Shown piece by piece: positions 52,142 through 62,080 of a DNA stretch of 64,000 nucleotides. How positions within the stretch are numbered: the first letter of the stretch is position 1; the number at the start of each line of letters is the position of its first letter. Under the pieces are notes generated by a model, which saw nothing but the letters and a program-made list of their open reading frames with translations, was not told the DNA's origin and did not search any database. Position numbers and translations under genes: made by a program. The stretch covers positions 1 through 64,000 of the forward strand of contig CACGLH010000007.1 in NCBI GenBank assembly GCA_902573735.1, in the 5' to 3' direction. The stretch comes from an uncultured Alphaproteobacteria bacterium. GTDB taxonomy: Bacteria > Pseudomonadota > Alphaproteobacteria > Rhodobacterales > Rhodobacteraceae.

Positions 52142-54769
52142 TTAAATTCTTTGTGACTTAATACTTTTTTTTATAGATTGAGTAAGAATTTTATAACCCT
52201 TGAAGTTCATATGGAGAGGGTCATTATCATATAACAACTTGTCTGGTTTTCCATGATTGTCCAACATATTAGAATGAATATCGATATATTTCCATTGATT
52301 ACTCAATTTACAAATATTTTTAATTTTAATGTTAACAGATTGAATAACCTTTAAAAAATCTTCTCTTAACGGACTTGGTTTAATTGAAATAAAGAAACAT
52401 TTTGTATTTGGTAAAGCTTTAGAAATATCATTACAAAAAATTTGAAATTCACGTATTATTTCATTTTCAGAAACTCCATTTGCAATATCATTATCACCTG
52501 CATAAATAATTAAAATTTTAGGTAATAGTGGTAAAATAATTCTCTTGAGATAAATTCTACATGCTTTTAAGGTAGAGCCTCCAAAACCTAAATTGATTAA
52601 ATTCTGAATATTTAAATCTAATTTTGCATTCTCCCACAATGTAAATGTTGAACTCCCATAAAGTATAATGGGATCATGCACATACTGCTTTCGTAAATTA
52701 AATTCTAGTTGTCTAATATCAGATTCGAATTCTTCTTCTAATATACCTACGTAATACTTATTAGTTAAGATATCATCATCAAATGAAGTACTGTCATCAT
52801 TAATTTTATTTGCTAAATCTCTTGCCTCTGAAATATATGACCTGAAGATTTCTTGATAATTCGTGGTGAAAGTTTCAATTTCTTTTAGGTTATTAAAGTC
52901 TTTTATATAATTGCTAATTTTAAATGGAGATTTAATAACTGCTAAAAAAGTAGTATTAGAAACTGGTTTGTCAAAGTAAGCTAAAGCTATTGGAATAATA
53001 TTAGGTTCTGGTTTTAGCCTTGATGCCAAAAGAAATGCGCCTGGTTTAAAGGTTCCCGGTGAATTCTCTGTTATGTTATTAAAACCTTCTGATGTACCTT
53101 CTGGAGCAATTACTAGTGAAAAATTTGAGTCAAAAGCTTTTTGAGCTTCTATAAAAAGCTTTTCTTTTCTAAATTTTTTTTCCTCTGAAGTCTCTTCAAT
53201 CCAATCAGATTCCTTATTATGAATTTCTATGTTTCCAAGTCTTGAATAATAACCACTTCTCCAGAACTCATCTTTTCTACTAGATCTTACTATTCTAATA
53301 CCACCATTTCCATATTTATGAAGTAAAATTTTGGAACTTATGAAGTGACTATCTAGTGAAAAAGAATAACCATTTGCTAATTTATTTTCTTCTATTGCTG
53401 TAAGATGATTATATATAAAAATGTTTGTAGGTTTTTCAGGTAAATTTTTTATTCCTTTTATTATATAGGGAACATATTCAAATAACTCTGAAAAATCGGC
53501 ATCAACTCGATTTCTTAATTTTATAGAATTATTAATTGGAGAAGCACTTGTAACTTTATTATAAATATCATTTATTTGATTAAAGAACCTATGTTCTTTT
53601 TCAAAATCTTCTAAAGCGTCAATTATTAAACCAGCAACAGACTTTTCGGCGTCATTTCCTGAAAAAAGGGTAAAATATATTTGTTCTAAACCATAACTAA
53701 CATTAAATTTATTTCTTAAAGCATGAGGGGTTGCATATAAAACAGAATTTACTGGAATTCTAGATTTATTATCTTCAAGCAAAGATTCAAGAATATCTGC
53801 TGGATGCTCTACCCCATAGTTTGATAATCCTGAAACCGTTTGTTGATAACGTCCTAACTGCCAAAGTTGTCTCTGCATTAGAGTACTGAAGAAAATAGGA
53901 TCTAATTTTTGAAATAACTTGATTGAATTGGTTGGCAACCACAATACAGAAGTGTCTCTGGAAGCTTTTATAGTATATGGTGCAATAATATTTGAACATC
54001 CGTTATGCCAACATAAACAGACTCCAGAACGGGCAATTGATCTCTTCTTGTTAAATTTTTTCTCATATTGAAAATATGAAAAATCAACCTGTACTCTTCC
54101 TGATATAAGAATATATATACCGTCTGATGGACGTCCTTCATATGAAATAATATCGTCTTTTGTGTAATGTTTAATAAATGAATTTTTGGAAATTTCTTCA
54201 ATACTTTCCAAAGAAAAAGGAATAAAAAAAGCTGACTCAAAAACTTTTTTTGGAATGCTACCTTGAGCTTTGGTCAAAAAACCTTTTGAGATTTTTACTG
54301 ATGATAAGTCATATTTAAATGGGAAGTTAAATTTTCTTGTAAACCATAGCAATGAAATTGATTTCACAAAAATAAATGAAAAAAAACTAGAACCAAATAT
54401 GGGGTCATAGTCAACAATATTCCAGAAATCATTTAAATCAAAAGTATAATATTTAGACCCTTTACTTATTATAGCACTAGACATGTATCTACCAGGGGAA
54501 TTTAATCCAGAGACACCAGCCGGAACAAGAGTTTCTGTAATAGTCATGTATAAAATGTTAGTTTTTTTTCTTTTCTTATAAAATTTAATTTTACCTGACT
54601 TTAAAAAATAAATTTTGTCACTTTTAGAATTTTGATTGAATAAGGTTTTCTCAGTAACTGCTTCACATAATTTGCAACTGGATTCAAAATTCTCTAAAGA
54701 AATTCTTTTAGCTTGGAAATTTAATTTATATTTAAGAGCTTCAGTTTTAAAGTATTCAAATGTTTTCAT
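52142..54769 (-). CDS. Four-domain protein: cNMP-like x2, PlsC-like acyltransferase, SGNH hydrolase
   Basis: 875 residues. The first cNMP-binding-like fold lies near 25-140 (GKIKFYKKRKK, LNSPGRYMSSAI). The second, near 185-290, has HYTKDDIISYEGRPSDGIY and ISGRVQVDF, then CLCWHNGC and PYTIKAS. A linker of helices follows. The acyltransferase, 430-640, has IFIYNHLTAIEEN (His455, Glu460 in place of the usual Asp) and APEGTSEG (Glu557). The SGNH domain, 698-870, has LYGSSTFTLW (Ser707), NLGFGGST, YAGDNDIANG (Asn760) and DPLHMN (Asp850, His853). This suggests lipid remodelling controlled by a small ligand. No signal peptide or membrane helix is evident. It is divergent from the OYE gene. Confidence 0.8.
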   Translation of the reverse strand: MKTFEYFKTEALKYKLNFQAKRISLENFESSCKLCEAVTEKTLFNQNSKSDKIYFLKSGKIKFYKKRKKTNILYMTITETLVPAGVSGLNSPGRYMSSAIISKGSKYYTFDLNDFWNIVDYDPIFGSSFFSFIFVKSISLLWFTRKFNFPFKYDLSSVKISKGFLTKAQGSIPKKVFESAFFIPFSLESIEEISKNSFIKHYTKDDIISYEGRPSDGIYILISGRVQVDFSYFQYEKKFNKKRSIARSGVCLCWHNGCSNIIAPYTIKASRDTSVLWLPTNSIKLFQKLDPIFFSTLMQRQLWQLGRYQQTVSGLSNYGVEHPADILESLLEDNKSRIPVNSVLYATPHALRNKFNVSYGLEQIYFTLFSGNDAEKSVAGLIIDALEDFEKEHRFFNQINDIYNKVTSASPINNSIKLRNRVDADFSELFEYVPYIIKGIKNLPEKPTNIFIYNHLTAIEENKLANGYSFSLDSHFISSKILLHKYGNGGIRIVRSSRKDEFWRSGYYSRLGNIEIHNKESDWIEETSEEKKFRKEKLFIEAQKAFDSNFSLVIAPEGTSEGFNNITENSPGTFKPGAFLLASRLKPEPNIIPIALAYFDKPVSNTTFLAVIKSPFKISNYIKDFNNLKEIETFTTNYQEIFRSYISEARDLANKINDDSTSFDDDILTNKYYVGILEEEFESDIRQLEFNLRKQYVHDPIILYGSSTFTLWENAKLDLNIQNLINLGFGGSTLKACRIYLKRIILPLLPKILIIYAGDNDIANGVSENEIIREFQIFCNDISKALPNTKCFFISIKPSPLREDFLKVIQSVNIKIKNICKLSNQWKYIDIHSNMLDNHGKPDKLLYDNDPLHMNFKGYKILTQSIKKSIKSQRI

Positions 54770-54860
54770 AACAAAACAAAAATACTTTTATTAATTATTT
54801 AACAGAACTAATAAAGTAAAAAATTTAAACCAATTATTTTTCAAAATTTCAAAGAACAAT

Positions 54861-54913
54861 AATTAAGCAAAATTTGAGAATATGTTTAAATAAAAACCAA
54901 AAATTGCTTAATT
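54861..54913. promoter_or_regulatory. Inverted repeat in divergent control region
   Basis: AATTAAGCAA at 54861-54870 and TTGCTTAATT at 54904-54913 form a perfect 10-bp inverted repeat with a 33-base spacer. The pair lies between the divergent four-domain gene and OYE gene (54770-55039). It could be an operator pair or a cruciform; no cognate regulator is seen. The rest of the 270-base gap is AT-rich with no gene. Confidence 0.35.
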
Positions 54914-55039
54914 ATTTGAAACTGCACTAAGATTTGGAAAAAAAATTGAATTCAACCTCATTGCTAAATTTTATTTTTTGCTGTAATTGTTTTATATTTT
55001 TATTCCTTTTTTTTTGAAAATTAATATTTAGGTTTTACA

Positions 55040-56158
55040 ATGGATAGAAAACTTTTTACACCTATCTCAATAAGGAATTTAACATTATCTAATAGGATAG
55101 TAGTTGCACCTATGTGCCAATATTCAGCAGTTAATGGTTCTGCAACTGATTGGCATTTAATGCATCTAGGCCAATTATCAATCTCGGGATCTTCTCTTAT
55201 TTTTGTTGAAGCAACTGCAGTCGAAGATAAAGGTAGAATTACTCCTGGATGCTTGGGTTTATATTCTGATGATAATCATAAAGCATTATCAAAGATAATT
55301 GAATTTGTGAAAAGATATGGGAATACAAAAATTGGTATACAACTAGCCCACGCAGGTCGAAAGGCTTCAACTCAAGTACCTTGGAAAGGTGGTACACCTC
55401 TTAATAAAGATAATACAGACAGTTGGCAAACAGTTGCACCATCGTCAGAAAGTTATAATTCAAATTGGCCGTTGCCAGTAGAATTAAATGAAGAAGGCTT
55501 GGAAAATATCAAAAAATGTTTTGTAAAATCAGCTAAGAGAGCTGTAGAGATAGGTTTTGATATTATTGAAATACATATGGCTCACGGATATTTAATTCAT
55601 CAATTTCTTTCCCCAATAAGTAATAAAAGAAAAGATAAATATGGTTCATCTTTTGAAAATAGAATAAGATACCCCTTAGAGGTTTTCAAAGCAATAAGAG
55701 AAGAAATATCTATGAGTTACCCTGTAGGAGTAAGGTTTTCAGCTACAGACTGGGTTGAAAATTCTTCATGGGATTTGGGAGAAGCAACACAATTTGCGAT
55801 GAAACTTAAAGCACTTGGTTGTGATTTTTTTGATGTATCAAGCGGTGGAAACTCTCCTAAACAAGAAATTATTTCCGGTCCGTCTTATCAGACTGGTTTC
55901 GCATCACATATAAAAAACAAAGTAGGAGTACCAACGATCGCAGTTGGTCAAATCAATGAACCTTTACAAGCTGAAAGTATAATAAGTACAGGACAAGCAG
56001 ATATGATCGCTATAGGTAGAGGGATGCTATATAACCCTCGTTGGGCCTGGCATGCAGCTGAAGTTTTCAAAAAAGAATGTGCTTATCCACCCCAATATGC
56101 TAGAGCCCACCATTCACTTATTGGACTTCCAATACCAGGTAATCCAAAATCAAAGTAG
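55040..56158 (+). CDS. NADH:flavin oxidoreductase (Old Yellow Enzyme, YqjM-like)
   Basis: 372 residues of an FMN-dependent TIM barrel. Family features: RIVVAPMCQYSAVNG with the thermophilic-like cysteine, IQLAHAGRKAS, IIEIHMAHGYLIHQFLSPISN and IAIGRGMLYNPRWA. It reduces activated C=C bonds with NAD(P)H. The physiological substrate is unknown. Confidence 0.92.
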   Translation: MDRKLFTPISIRNLTLSNRIVVAPMCQYSAVNGSATDWHLMHLGQLSISGSSLIFVEATAVEDKGRITPGCLGLYSDDNHKALSKIIEFVKRYGNTKIGIQLAHAGRKASTQVPWKGGTPLNKDNTDSWQTVAPSSESYNSNWPLPVELNEEGLENIKKCFVKSAKRAVEIGFDIIEIHMAHGYLIHQFLSPISNKRKDKYGSSFENRIRYPLEVFKAIREEISMSYPVGVRFSATDWVENSSWDLGEATQFAMKLKALGCDFFDVSSGGNSPKQEIISGPSYQTGFASHIKNKVGVPTIAVGQINEPLQAESIISTGQADMIAIGRGMLYNPRWAWHAAEVFKKECAYPPQYARAHHSLIGLPIPGNPKSK

Positions 56159-56188
56159 AATTAGCTGAAATTATAAAATGATCTTTAA

Positions 56189-58021
56189 TTATTCTGCAGC
56201 TTGATAAGTTTCGATAAAGCCACCAGATTGACGTGCCCAATATTTAGCGTAAAGTCCTCCTAAACTTAACAATTCACGATGCGTACCATTCTCTACAATT
56301 TTACCTCTATCCATAACTATTATTCTATCCATTTTATTTAGAGTTGATAATCGGTGTGCAATAGCTAGGACCGTTTTACCTTCCATTACAATCTCAAGAG
56401 CCTTTTGAATAGAGGCTTCAACTTCACTATCTAAAGCACTGGTAGCTTCGTCTAACACAAGGATGGGAGCGTCCTTTAATATAGCTCTAGCCAAAGCAAT
56501 TCTTTGTTTTTGCCCCCCAGATAATTTTACGCCTTGTTCACCTAAAAAAGCATTATAACCTTTACGACCCTTATGATCTTGGAGATCAAGAATAAAATTA
56601 TGAGCTTCAGCTTTTTTAGAGGCATTTATTAAATTTTTTAAACTAGCTGATGATTTTCCATATAAAATGTTATCTTTTGCAGATCTGTTAAAAAGGGCTG
56701 TTTCTTGGGTAACCATACCAATTTGTTTGCGTAGACTTTCCTGCGTTACATGGCATAAGTTTTGATCATCAATTTTTACAACTCCTCCTTCTGGATCATA
56801 CAAACGTAATAAAAGAGATACTAAAGTAGACTTTCCTGCACCAGATGCGCCAACAAGCCCAACTTTTTCACCAGCAGAAATAGTCAAAGAAATGTTATTA
56901 ACTCCACCAATGTCGCGGTCATACGCAAAGCTTACATTTTTAAATTTAATTTCACCATTTTTAATTTTAAGGGCGAATGCATTTTTAGCATCAGCTAAAC
57001 TATACGGTTTAGTTAAAGTTTTTACTCCATCTTCAATTTCTCCAAAATTTGAATATATGGTCATAAGTACATAGCTCACCCAACCAATCATTTGTGATAA
57101 TCTTAAAGAAATAGCACCAGCTGCAGCAATATCTCCAGCACTTACTTTACCAGTACTCCAGAACCAAAGACTTCCTCCGACCATTAAAATTGGCAAAACA
57201 CCTGCTAGTCCATTAAGACAAAACCTGAACCAAGCAGCAACTTCCCCATACTTTATAGAAGAAGTACGAAAATTCTCCATAGCCTTTATTGCCTCTCTAT
57301 CTTCATGTTTATTGTGGGCAAAAAGTTTGACTGTTTTGATATTGGTAACAGTATCAACAATTTGACCTGTCACCATAGCCCTTGAACTAGCTCTTTCTCC
57401 CGATCTCAATCGAATAATAGGCATAAAATATCCAATTAAAAAAATATAAAAAACAAGCCAAATAATAAGTGCTACTGCTAGAGTTATATTTACCGATAAC
57501 AACATAAGTGCTGCACCAATAAGAGATGCAAGTGCAAATAAAACTGTTTGTAAAATTTCTACTACAACATCAGTTACGGCCCTAGCTGTTTGCATTTCTT
57601 TTTGAGCAATCCGACCAGCAAAATCATTCTCAAAAAAGGGAATTGAATGACCAATGCACCAGCGATGAATTCTTGACAATACTAGATTAAAAATATTTGG
57701 AGTAACAATTACAGATTGCATATATGAGGAGCATCCAAAGATTATTGGACGAACTAATAAAAAAAACATTAATCCAGCTGAAAACAAGAAAACATTATTT
57801 CCAAGTGGGTTATCAACACTTGAATTTAGAGCTGCATCAATCAATAAACCTAACAGTAAAACTGCTGATACTTCAGTAATACCAGTTAAAATAGATAAAA
57901 TACCTGAAAGAGAAAGTATTTTAAAACTTCCGGATAAAGACCATTTTAAAAAACTCAATGTACTATTTGGAGGAGGACCTTTAGCAGGTTCTAAATGATT
58001 TATCCAATTATACGGTTTCAC
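56189..58021 (-). CDS. ABC exporter, fused permease/ATPase (MsbA/ABCB type)
   Basis: 610 residues with an N-terminal six-helix domain and a C-terminal ATPase. Walker A is GASGAGKST, the Q-loop region MVTQETALFN, the signature LSGGQKQR, Walker B ILVLDEATSALDSE and the switch AHRLST. This arrangement fits lipid or drug export as a homodimer. GTG start at 58021. It is convergent with the OYE gene and divergent from mgsA. Confidence 0.92.
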   Translation of the reverse strand: MKPYNWINHLEPAKGPPPNSTLSFLKWSLSGSFKILSLSGILSILTGITEVSAVLLLGLLIDAALNSSVDNPLGNNVFLFSAGLMFFLLVRPIIFGCSSYMQSVIVTPNIFNLVLSRIHRWCIGHSIPFFENDFAGRIAQKEMQTARAVTDVVVEILQTVLFALASLIGAALMLLSVNITLAVALIIWLVFYIFLIGYFMPIIRLRSGERASSRAMVTGQIVDTVTNIKTVKLFAHNKHEDREAIKAMENFRTSSIKYGEVAAWFRFCLNGLAGVLPILMVGGSLWFWSTGKVSAGDIAAAGAISLRLSQMIGWVSYVLMTIYSNFGEIEDGVKTLTKPYSLADAKNAFALKIKNGEIKFKNVSFAYDRDIGGVNNISLTISAGEKVGLVGASGAGKSTLVSLLLRLYDPEGGVVKIDDQNLCHVTQESLRKQIGMVTQETALFNRSAKDNILYGKSSASLKNLINASKKAEAHNFILDLQDHKGRKGYNAFLGEQGVKLSGGQKQRIALARAILKDAPILVLDEATSALDSEVEASIQKALEIVMEGKTVLAIAHRLSTLNKMDRIIVMDRGKIVENGTHRELLSLGGLYAKYWARQSGGFIETYQAAE

Positions 58022-58112
58022 ACATATTGCCTAAATTGATTATAGATACCATATGATATAATGTCAGTATTTTATAATTTAAGAACTCATACAAAAATAG
58101 ATTAGAAGTAGA

Positions 58113-59018
58113 ATGTGTGGAATTATTGGTCTCTTTCTGAAAGATAACAATTTGAATGATCAGCTAGGTCATTTACTTTCAAATATGTTAATTACTATGA
58201 GTGATCGAGGACCAGATAGTTCAGGTATAGCTATTTATAACAAAAATAATGATGGTCAAATCAAATTAACCTTAAGATCTGAAGATCCTGATCAAGATTT
58301 GAAAAAATTAAAACAAGAGCTTATCCATAAAAAAAAATTTAAGTTAACAGTTATTAAAAATTTCAACCATATTATTTTAAGAATTGATAAAAAAGATTTC
58401 AGTTATATAGACAACTATATAAAGAATTTTTTTCCTTCAGCTTCTCTAATGAGTTCTGGAGAAAATATAGAAATTTATAAAGAAGTAGGATTACCAGAAA
58501 CTGTAATTAAAAAATTTGGTATAAAAAAGATGAATGGAACTCACGGAATTGGCCATACTAGAATGGCTACCGAAAGTGCAGTAACAACACTGGGAGCGCA
58601 TCCATTTAATACAGGTTCTGATCAATGTTTAGTGCATAATGGTTCATTATCAAATCATAACCAGCTTAGAAAAAAACTCCAAAGAAACGGAATGGAGATT
58701 CAAACTGAAAATGATACAGAAGTTGCAGCAAGTTTTATAAGTTTGCAATTAAAAAATGGAAAATCACTAAAGCAGTCCTTAGAGTTAGCTTTGTCTGAGT
58801 TAGATGGATTTTATACGTTCCTTATTGGCACAAAAGACGGTTTTGGAGTATTAAGAGATCCAATTTCATGTAAGCCAGCCGTTATGGCTGAAAATGATTA
58901 TTATGTAGCGTTTGGTTCTGAATATAGAGCATTTTCAGAATTACCAGAAATTGATCATGCTGAAATATGGGAGCCCGAACCTGCTAAAGTTTATTTTTGG
59001 AACCATAAAAATGAATAA
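58113..59018 (+). CDS. mgsA: N-methylglutamate synthase subunit A (class II glutaminase, GlxB-like)
   Basis: 301 residues, an Ntn-type glutamine amidotransferase with Cys2 as nucleophile (MCGIIGLFL). The family features MSDRGPDSSG, GIGHTRMATESAV, HPFNTG and LVHNGSLSNH are present. It would provide ammonia or amine handling for the other subunits (MgsB, MgsC). The three-gene set is known as mgsABC or glxBCD. It overlaps the next gene by eight bases. Confidence 0.85.
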   Translation: MCGIIGLFLKDNNLNDQLGHLLSNMLITMSDRGPDSSGIAIYNKNNDGQIKLTLRSEDPDQDLKKLKQELIHKKKFKLTVIKNFNHIILRIDKKDFSYIDNYIKNFFPSASLMSSGENIEIYKEVGLPETVIKKFGIKKMNGTHGIGHTRMATESAVTTLGAHPFNTGSDQCLVHNGSLSNHNQLRKKLQRNGMEIQTENDTEVAASFISLQLKNGKSLKQSLELALSELDGFYTFLIGTKDGFGVLRDPISCKPAVMAENDYYVAFGSEYRAFSELPEIDHAEIWEPEPAKVYFWNHKNE

Positions 59019-59685
59019 AATTGACCTTAATAAAACAACATTGCGAGAATTAAATTCTAAATTGCAGCATTCCAAAGAAAATGAAAACTGGTTAGTTACT
59101 AATCCAAAAGGAAACCATGCACTTGCAGTAGGTTTAGATAATTTTATTAATGTTAAAATTGATGGATCAACCGGTTATTATTGTGCAGGAATGAATAAAA
59201 AAGCATCCATACAAGTTAATGGTTCAGTCGGACCTGGAGTTGCTGAAAATATGATGTCAGGTAAATTAATCGTTGAAGGAAATGCCAGTCAATACGCTGG
59301 AGCAACCGGTCACGGCGGGATCCTGGTTATAAAAGGTAATGCATCCTCTAGATGTGGTATTTCCATGAAAGGAATTAATATAATTATAAAAGGTAATATT
59401 GGCCATATGTCAGCATTTATGGCTCAATCTGGCAAACTTATAGTTTGTGGTGATGTTGGAGATTCACTTGGAGATAGTATTTATGAAGCCCAAATATTTG
59501 TAAAAGGATCTGTTAGATCTTTAGGTTCGGATTGTATAGAAAAAGAAGTGTCGATCAAACATAAGCATCAACTTGAAAAATTACTTGATGAATCAAAAAT
59601 AAATCTGAAAGCAAGCAAATTTAAAAGATATGGATCAGCAAGAAAACTTTATAATTTCGATATAGATAATTTATCAAAATATTAA
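59011..59685 (+). CDS. mgsB: N-methylglutamate synthase subunit B (GXGXG domain, GlxC-like)
   Basis: 224 residues of the GXGXG parallel beta-helix found at the end of glutamate synthase large subunit. Repeats include GSVGPGVAENMMSGKLIVEGNASQ and GATGHGGILVIKGNASSRCGIS. It is structural and brings subunits together. The ATG 59011 overlaps the stop of mgsA; longer frames upstream run antisense to no purpose and are not real starts. Confidence 0.85.
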   Translation: MNKIDLNKTTLRELNSKLQHSKENENWLVTNPKGNHALAVGLDNFINVKIDGSTGYYCAGMNKKASIQVNGSVGPGVAENMMSGKLIVEGNASQYAGATGHGGILVIKGNASSRCGISMKGINIIIKGNIGHMSAFMAQSGKLIVCGDVGDSLGDSIYEAQIFVKGSVRSLGSDCIEKEVSIKHKHQLEKLLDESKINLKASKFKRYGSARKLYNFDIDNLSKY

Positions 59686-59698
59686 TTGAAGGAACCTG

Positions 59699-61051
59699 AT
59701 GACAAAAAAAAATAACCCATCCTTAACACTTAAAACAGAACCTATTTTTTCTCAAACATTTACACCAGAAGTAAATGCAGAAATTAGAAGAGCTGCTGCC
59801 ACGGGTATTTATGATATTAGAGGGGGAGGATCAAAAAGAAGAATACCTCACTTCGATGATCTTCTTTTTTTAGGGGCCTCTATGTCAAGATATCCACTTG
59901 AAGGATATAGAGAGAACTGTGAAACTGCAGTGAAATTAGGTACAAGAAATGCAGAAACACCATTAGAAATTGATATCCCTGTAACGATAGCTGGTATGAG
60001 TTTTGGTGCTTTATCAGCTACTGCGAAAGAAGCTTTAGGAAGAGGTGCTTCTTTGGCAGGTACTTCTACCACAACAGGTGATGGAGGTATGACTAAAGAA
60101 GAACGCCAGCATTCAAATAAATTAGTATACCAATATTTACCTTCTAGGTATGGCATGAATCCAGATGATTTAAGAAAAGCTGATGCAATAGAAATTGTTG
60201 TTGGTCAAGGAGCAAAACCTGGCGGTGGTGGAATGTTATTAGGCCAAAAAATCAATGATAGAGTAGCTGAAATGAGAAACTTACCCAATGGCATTGACCA
60301 AAGATCTGCATGTAGACATCCTGATTGGACTGGACCAGATGATTTAGAAATTAAAATTATTGAATTAAGAGAAATAACACAGTGGAAAATTCCTATATTT
60401 GTTAAAATTGGGGCTACAAGACCTTTTTATGACACTTCATTAGCTATAAAAGCAGGCGCAGATGCAATAGTAATTGATGGAATGCAGGGTGGAACAGCAG
60501 CAACACAAGATATTTTTATTGAGCATGTAGGTATTCCTACCCTTGCCTGTATTCGTTCATCAGTTGAAGCATTGCAAGAACAAAATCTCCATCGACAGGT
60601 CCAATTAATTGTCTCTGGTGGGATTAGGAATGGAGCAGACGTTGCAAAAGCTTTAGCTTTAGGTGCAGATGCAGTATCGATAGGAACAGCAGCACTTATT
60701 GCATTAGGTGATAATGATCCTAAATGGGAAAAAGAATATAAAAATTTGGGAACAACTGCTGGTGCTTTTGATGACTGGCATGAAGGAAATGATCCCGCTG
60801 GGATAACCACACAAGACCCAAAACTTTCAAAAAGACTAAACCCTATGGATGGAGGAAAACGTTTATCAAATTACCTTAAAGTTCTTACATTAGAGGCACA
60901 AACTCTTGCCAGAGCTTGTGGGAAAAGTCATCTTAGAAATCTAGAACCAGAAGATTTATGTGCATTAACGATTGAGTCAGCAGCAATGGCGCGTGTTCCA
61001 TTAGCTGGGACAAACTGGATACCAGGACTAGATCCCAATAAGAAATTTTGA
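59699..61051 (+). CDS. mgsC: N-methylglutamate synthase subunit C (FMN glutamate-synthase domain, GlxD-like)
   Basis: 450 residues of the FMN-binding glutamate synthase barrel. Features: GMSFGALSATAKEALGRGA, PGGGGMLLGQKI, VKIGATRPFYDTSLAIKAGADAIVIDGMQGGTAATQ and LIVSGGIRNGADVAKALALGADAVSIGTAAL. This is the catalytic subunit. MgsABC makes N-methylglutamate from glutamate and methylamine in marine alphaproteobacteria. gmaS and mgdABCD, the usual companions, are not in the window, so a glutamate-synthase-like alternative is possible. Confidence 0.87.
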   Translation: MTKKNNPSLTLKTEPIFSQTFTPEVNAEIRRAAATGIYDIRGGGSKRRIPHFDDLLFLGASMSRYPLEGYRENCETAVKLGTRNAETPLEIDIPVTIAGMSFGALSATAKEALGRGASLAGTSTTTGDGGMTKEERQHSNKLVYQYLPSRYGMNPDDLRKADAIEIVVGQGAKPGGGGMLLGQKINDRVAEMRNLPNGIDQRSACRHPDWTGPDDLEIKIIELREITQWKIPIFVKIGATRPFYDTSLAIKAGADAIVIDGMQGGTAATQDIFIEHVGIPTLACIRSSVEALQEQNLHRQVQLIVSGGIRNGADVAKALALGADAVSIGTAALIALGDNDPKWEKEYKNLGTTAGAFDDWHEGNDPAGITTQDPKLSKRLNPMDGGKRLSNYLKVLTLEAQTLARACGKSHLRNLEPEDLCALTIESAAMARVPLAGTNWIPGLDPNKKF

Positions 61052-61099
61052 AAATTTTAAAAAGTATTACTAAAAATATAAAATAAATAATTTTTATCT

Positions 61100-61897
61100 T
61101 TAGTATTTATACACAATTGAAAAAATTGTGCTTATATCATCACTTTTTGAAACTAGTGGACTATTTGCTACCTGACCAACCAATTTTTTATAAATCAAAT
61201 TGCTATTTATACTAATTCTATCATTTAAATTATATATAACCATTAAACTTGCTGAAATATTTTTTATCCCACTTTCTAAATTATATTTTGAATACCCTGA
61301 TGATAAATTTTCCCTATCATCAACGCCAAAAAAATTATTCAAATATGTTTTATCAGCGTAAGTAAAAGAAAAAGATGGAATTATAAAGGTTTTCAGTTTT
61401 ATTAAAGGAAATCCAGTATTAAAAGACGTTTTAAGGTATGCTCCTTTATGTCCTCTTTTTAGCAAATCAAATGAAATTTCTGAAGCAATGGAATAATATT
61501 TATTTTTATATTTGGCTTTTAATTTAGGCTCAAATGTAGAATTAACTTTTTTTAATCCATTTAGATTAAGGTCACTTTCAGGATCCCTACCAAAATTAAA
61601 ACCTAGGCCATAACTCAATAACCAATCTTGATTATCTAGAAAATTTACATTTAATCCCATTACAGGATTAAATGTTATATTTTTGTATTTTAAATTGAAA
61701 AAAGGCATAATTCTGCTTACTGATTTTGATGATCCCTCATATTTTGGAGCACTTAAAGTAGAAAGACCCACGTTAACATTTAATAATTTATTACTATCAG
61801 AAAATTTATTGTTTTTTAGTAATTCAGAGTATAAGGGAGAAGTAAAAAATATAAAAAAACAAAGTTGAAAAAAAAATGAGTTTCTTAATAAAAACAT
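61100..61897 (-). CDS. MipA/OmpV-family outer membrane protein
   Basis: 265 residues. The signal peptide (about 1-25) is followed by NVNVGLSTLSAPKYEGSS, then alternating amphipathic strands (SYGLGFNFGRDPESDLNLNGLKKVNSTFEP). The terminal residue pair is KY, giving an aromatic C-terminus as expected for an outer-membrane barrel. MipA/OmpV proteins may scaffold murein enzymes. It is convergent with mgsC. Confidence 0.82.
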   Translation of the reverse strand: MFLLRNSFFFQLCFFIFFTSPLYSELLKNNKFSDSNKLLNVNVGLSTLSAPKYEGSSKSVSRIMPFFNLKYKNITFNPVMGLNVNFLDNQDWLLSYGLGFNFGRDPESDLNLNGLKKVNSTFEPKLKAKYKNKYYSIASEISFDLLKRGHKGAYLKTSFNTGFPLIKLKTFIIPSFSFTYADKTYLNNFFGVDDRENLSSGYSKYNLESGIKNISASLMVIYNLNDRISINSNLIYKKLVGQVANSPLVSKSDDISTIFSIVYKY

Positions 61898-62080
61898 AAT
61901 TTAAATAAACAATCATATTATCCTACATTAATAAAGGGTTTAGATTATTTCTGATTATAAGTGAACTTTTTTTTATTTAGTCATTTTAATAATGAATTTA
62001 ATCTTTATATAAAATACTCTATAAAATTAAAAACATGATAATCTTAATAACAATTAAAATTAAACATTTTATATATTCTA

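Noticed and set aside
60427-60810. Minus-strand frame of 127 codons inside mgsC
   Set aside because: It is antisense to the conserved FMN barrel, with no family signal.
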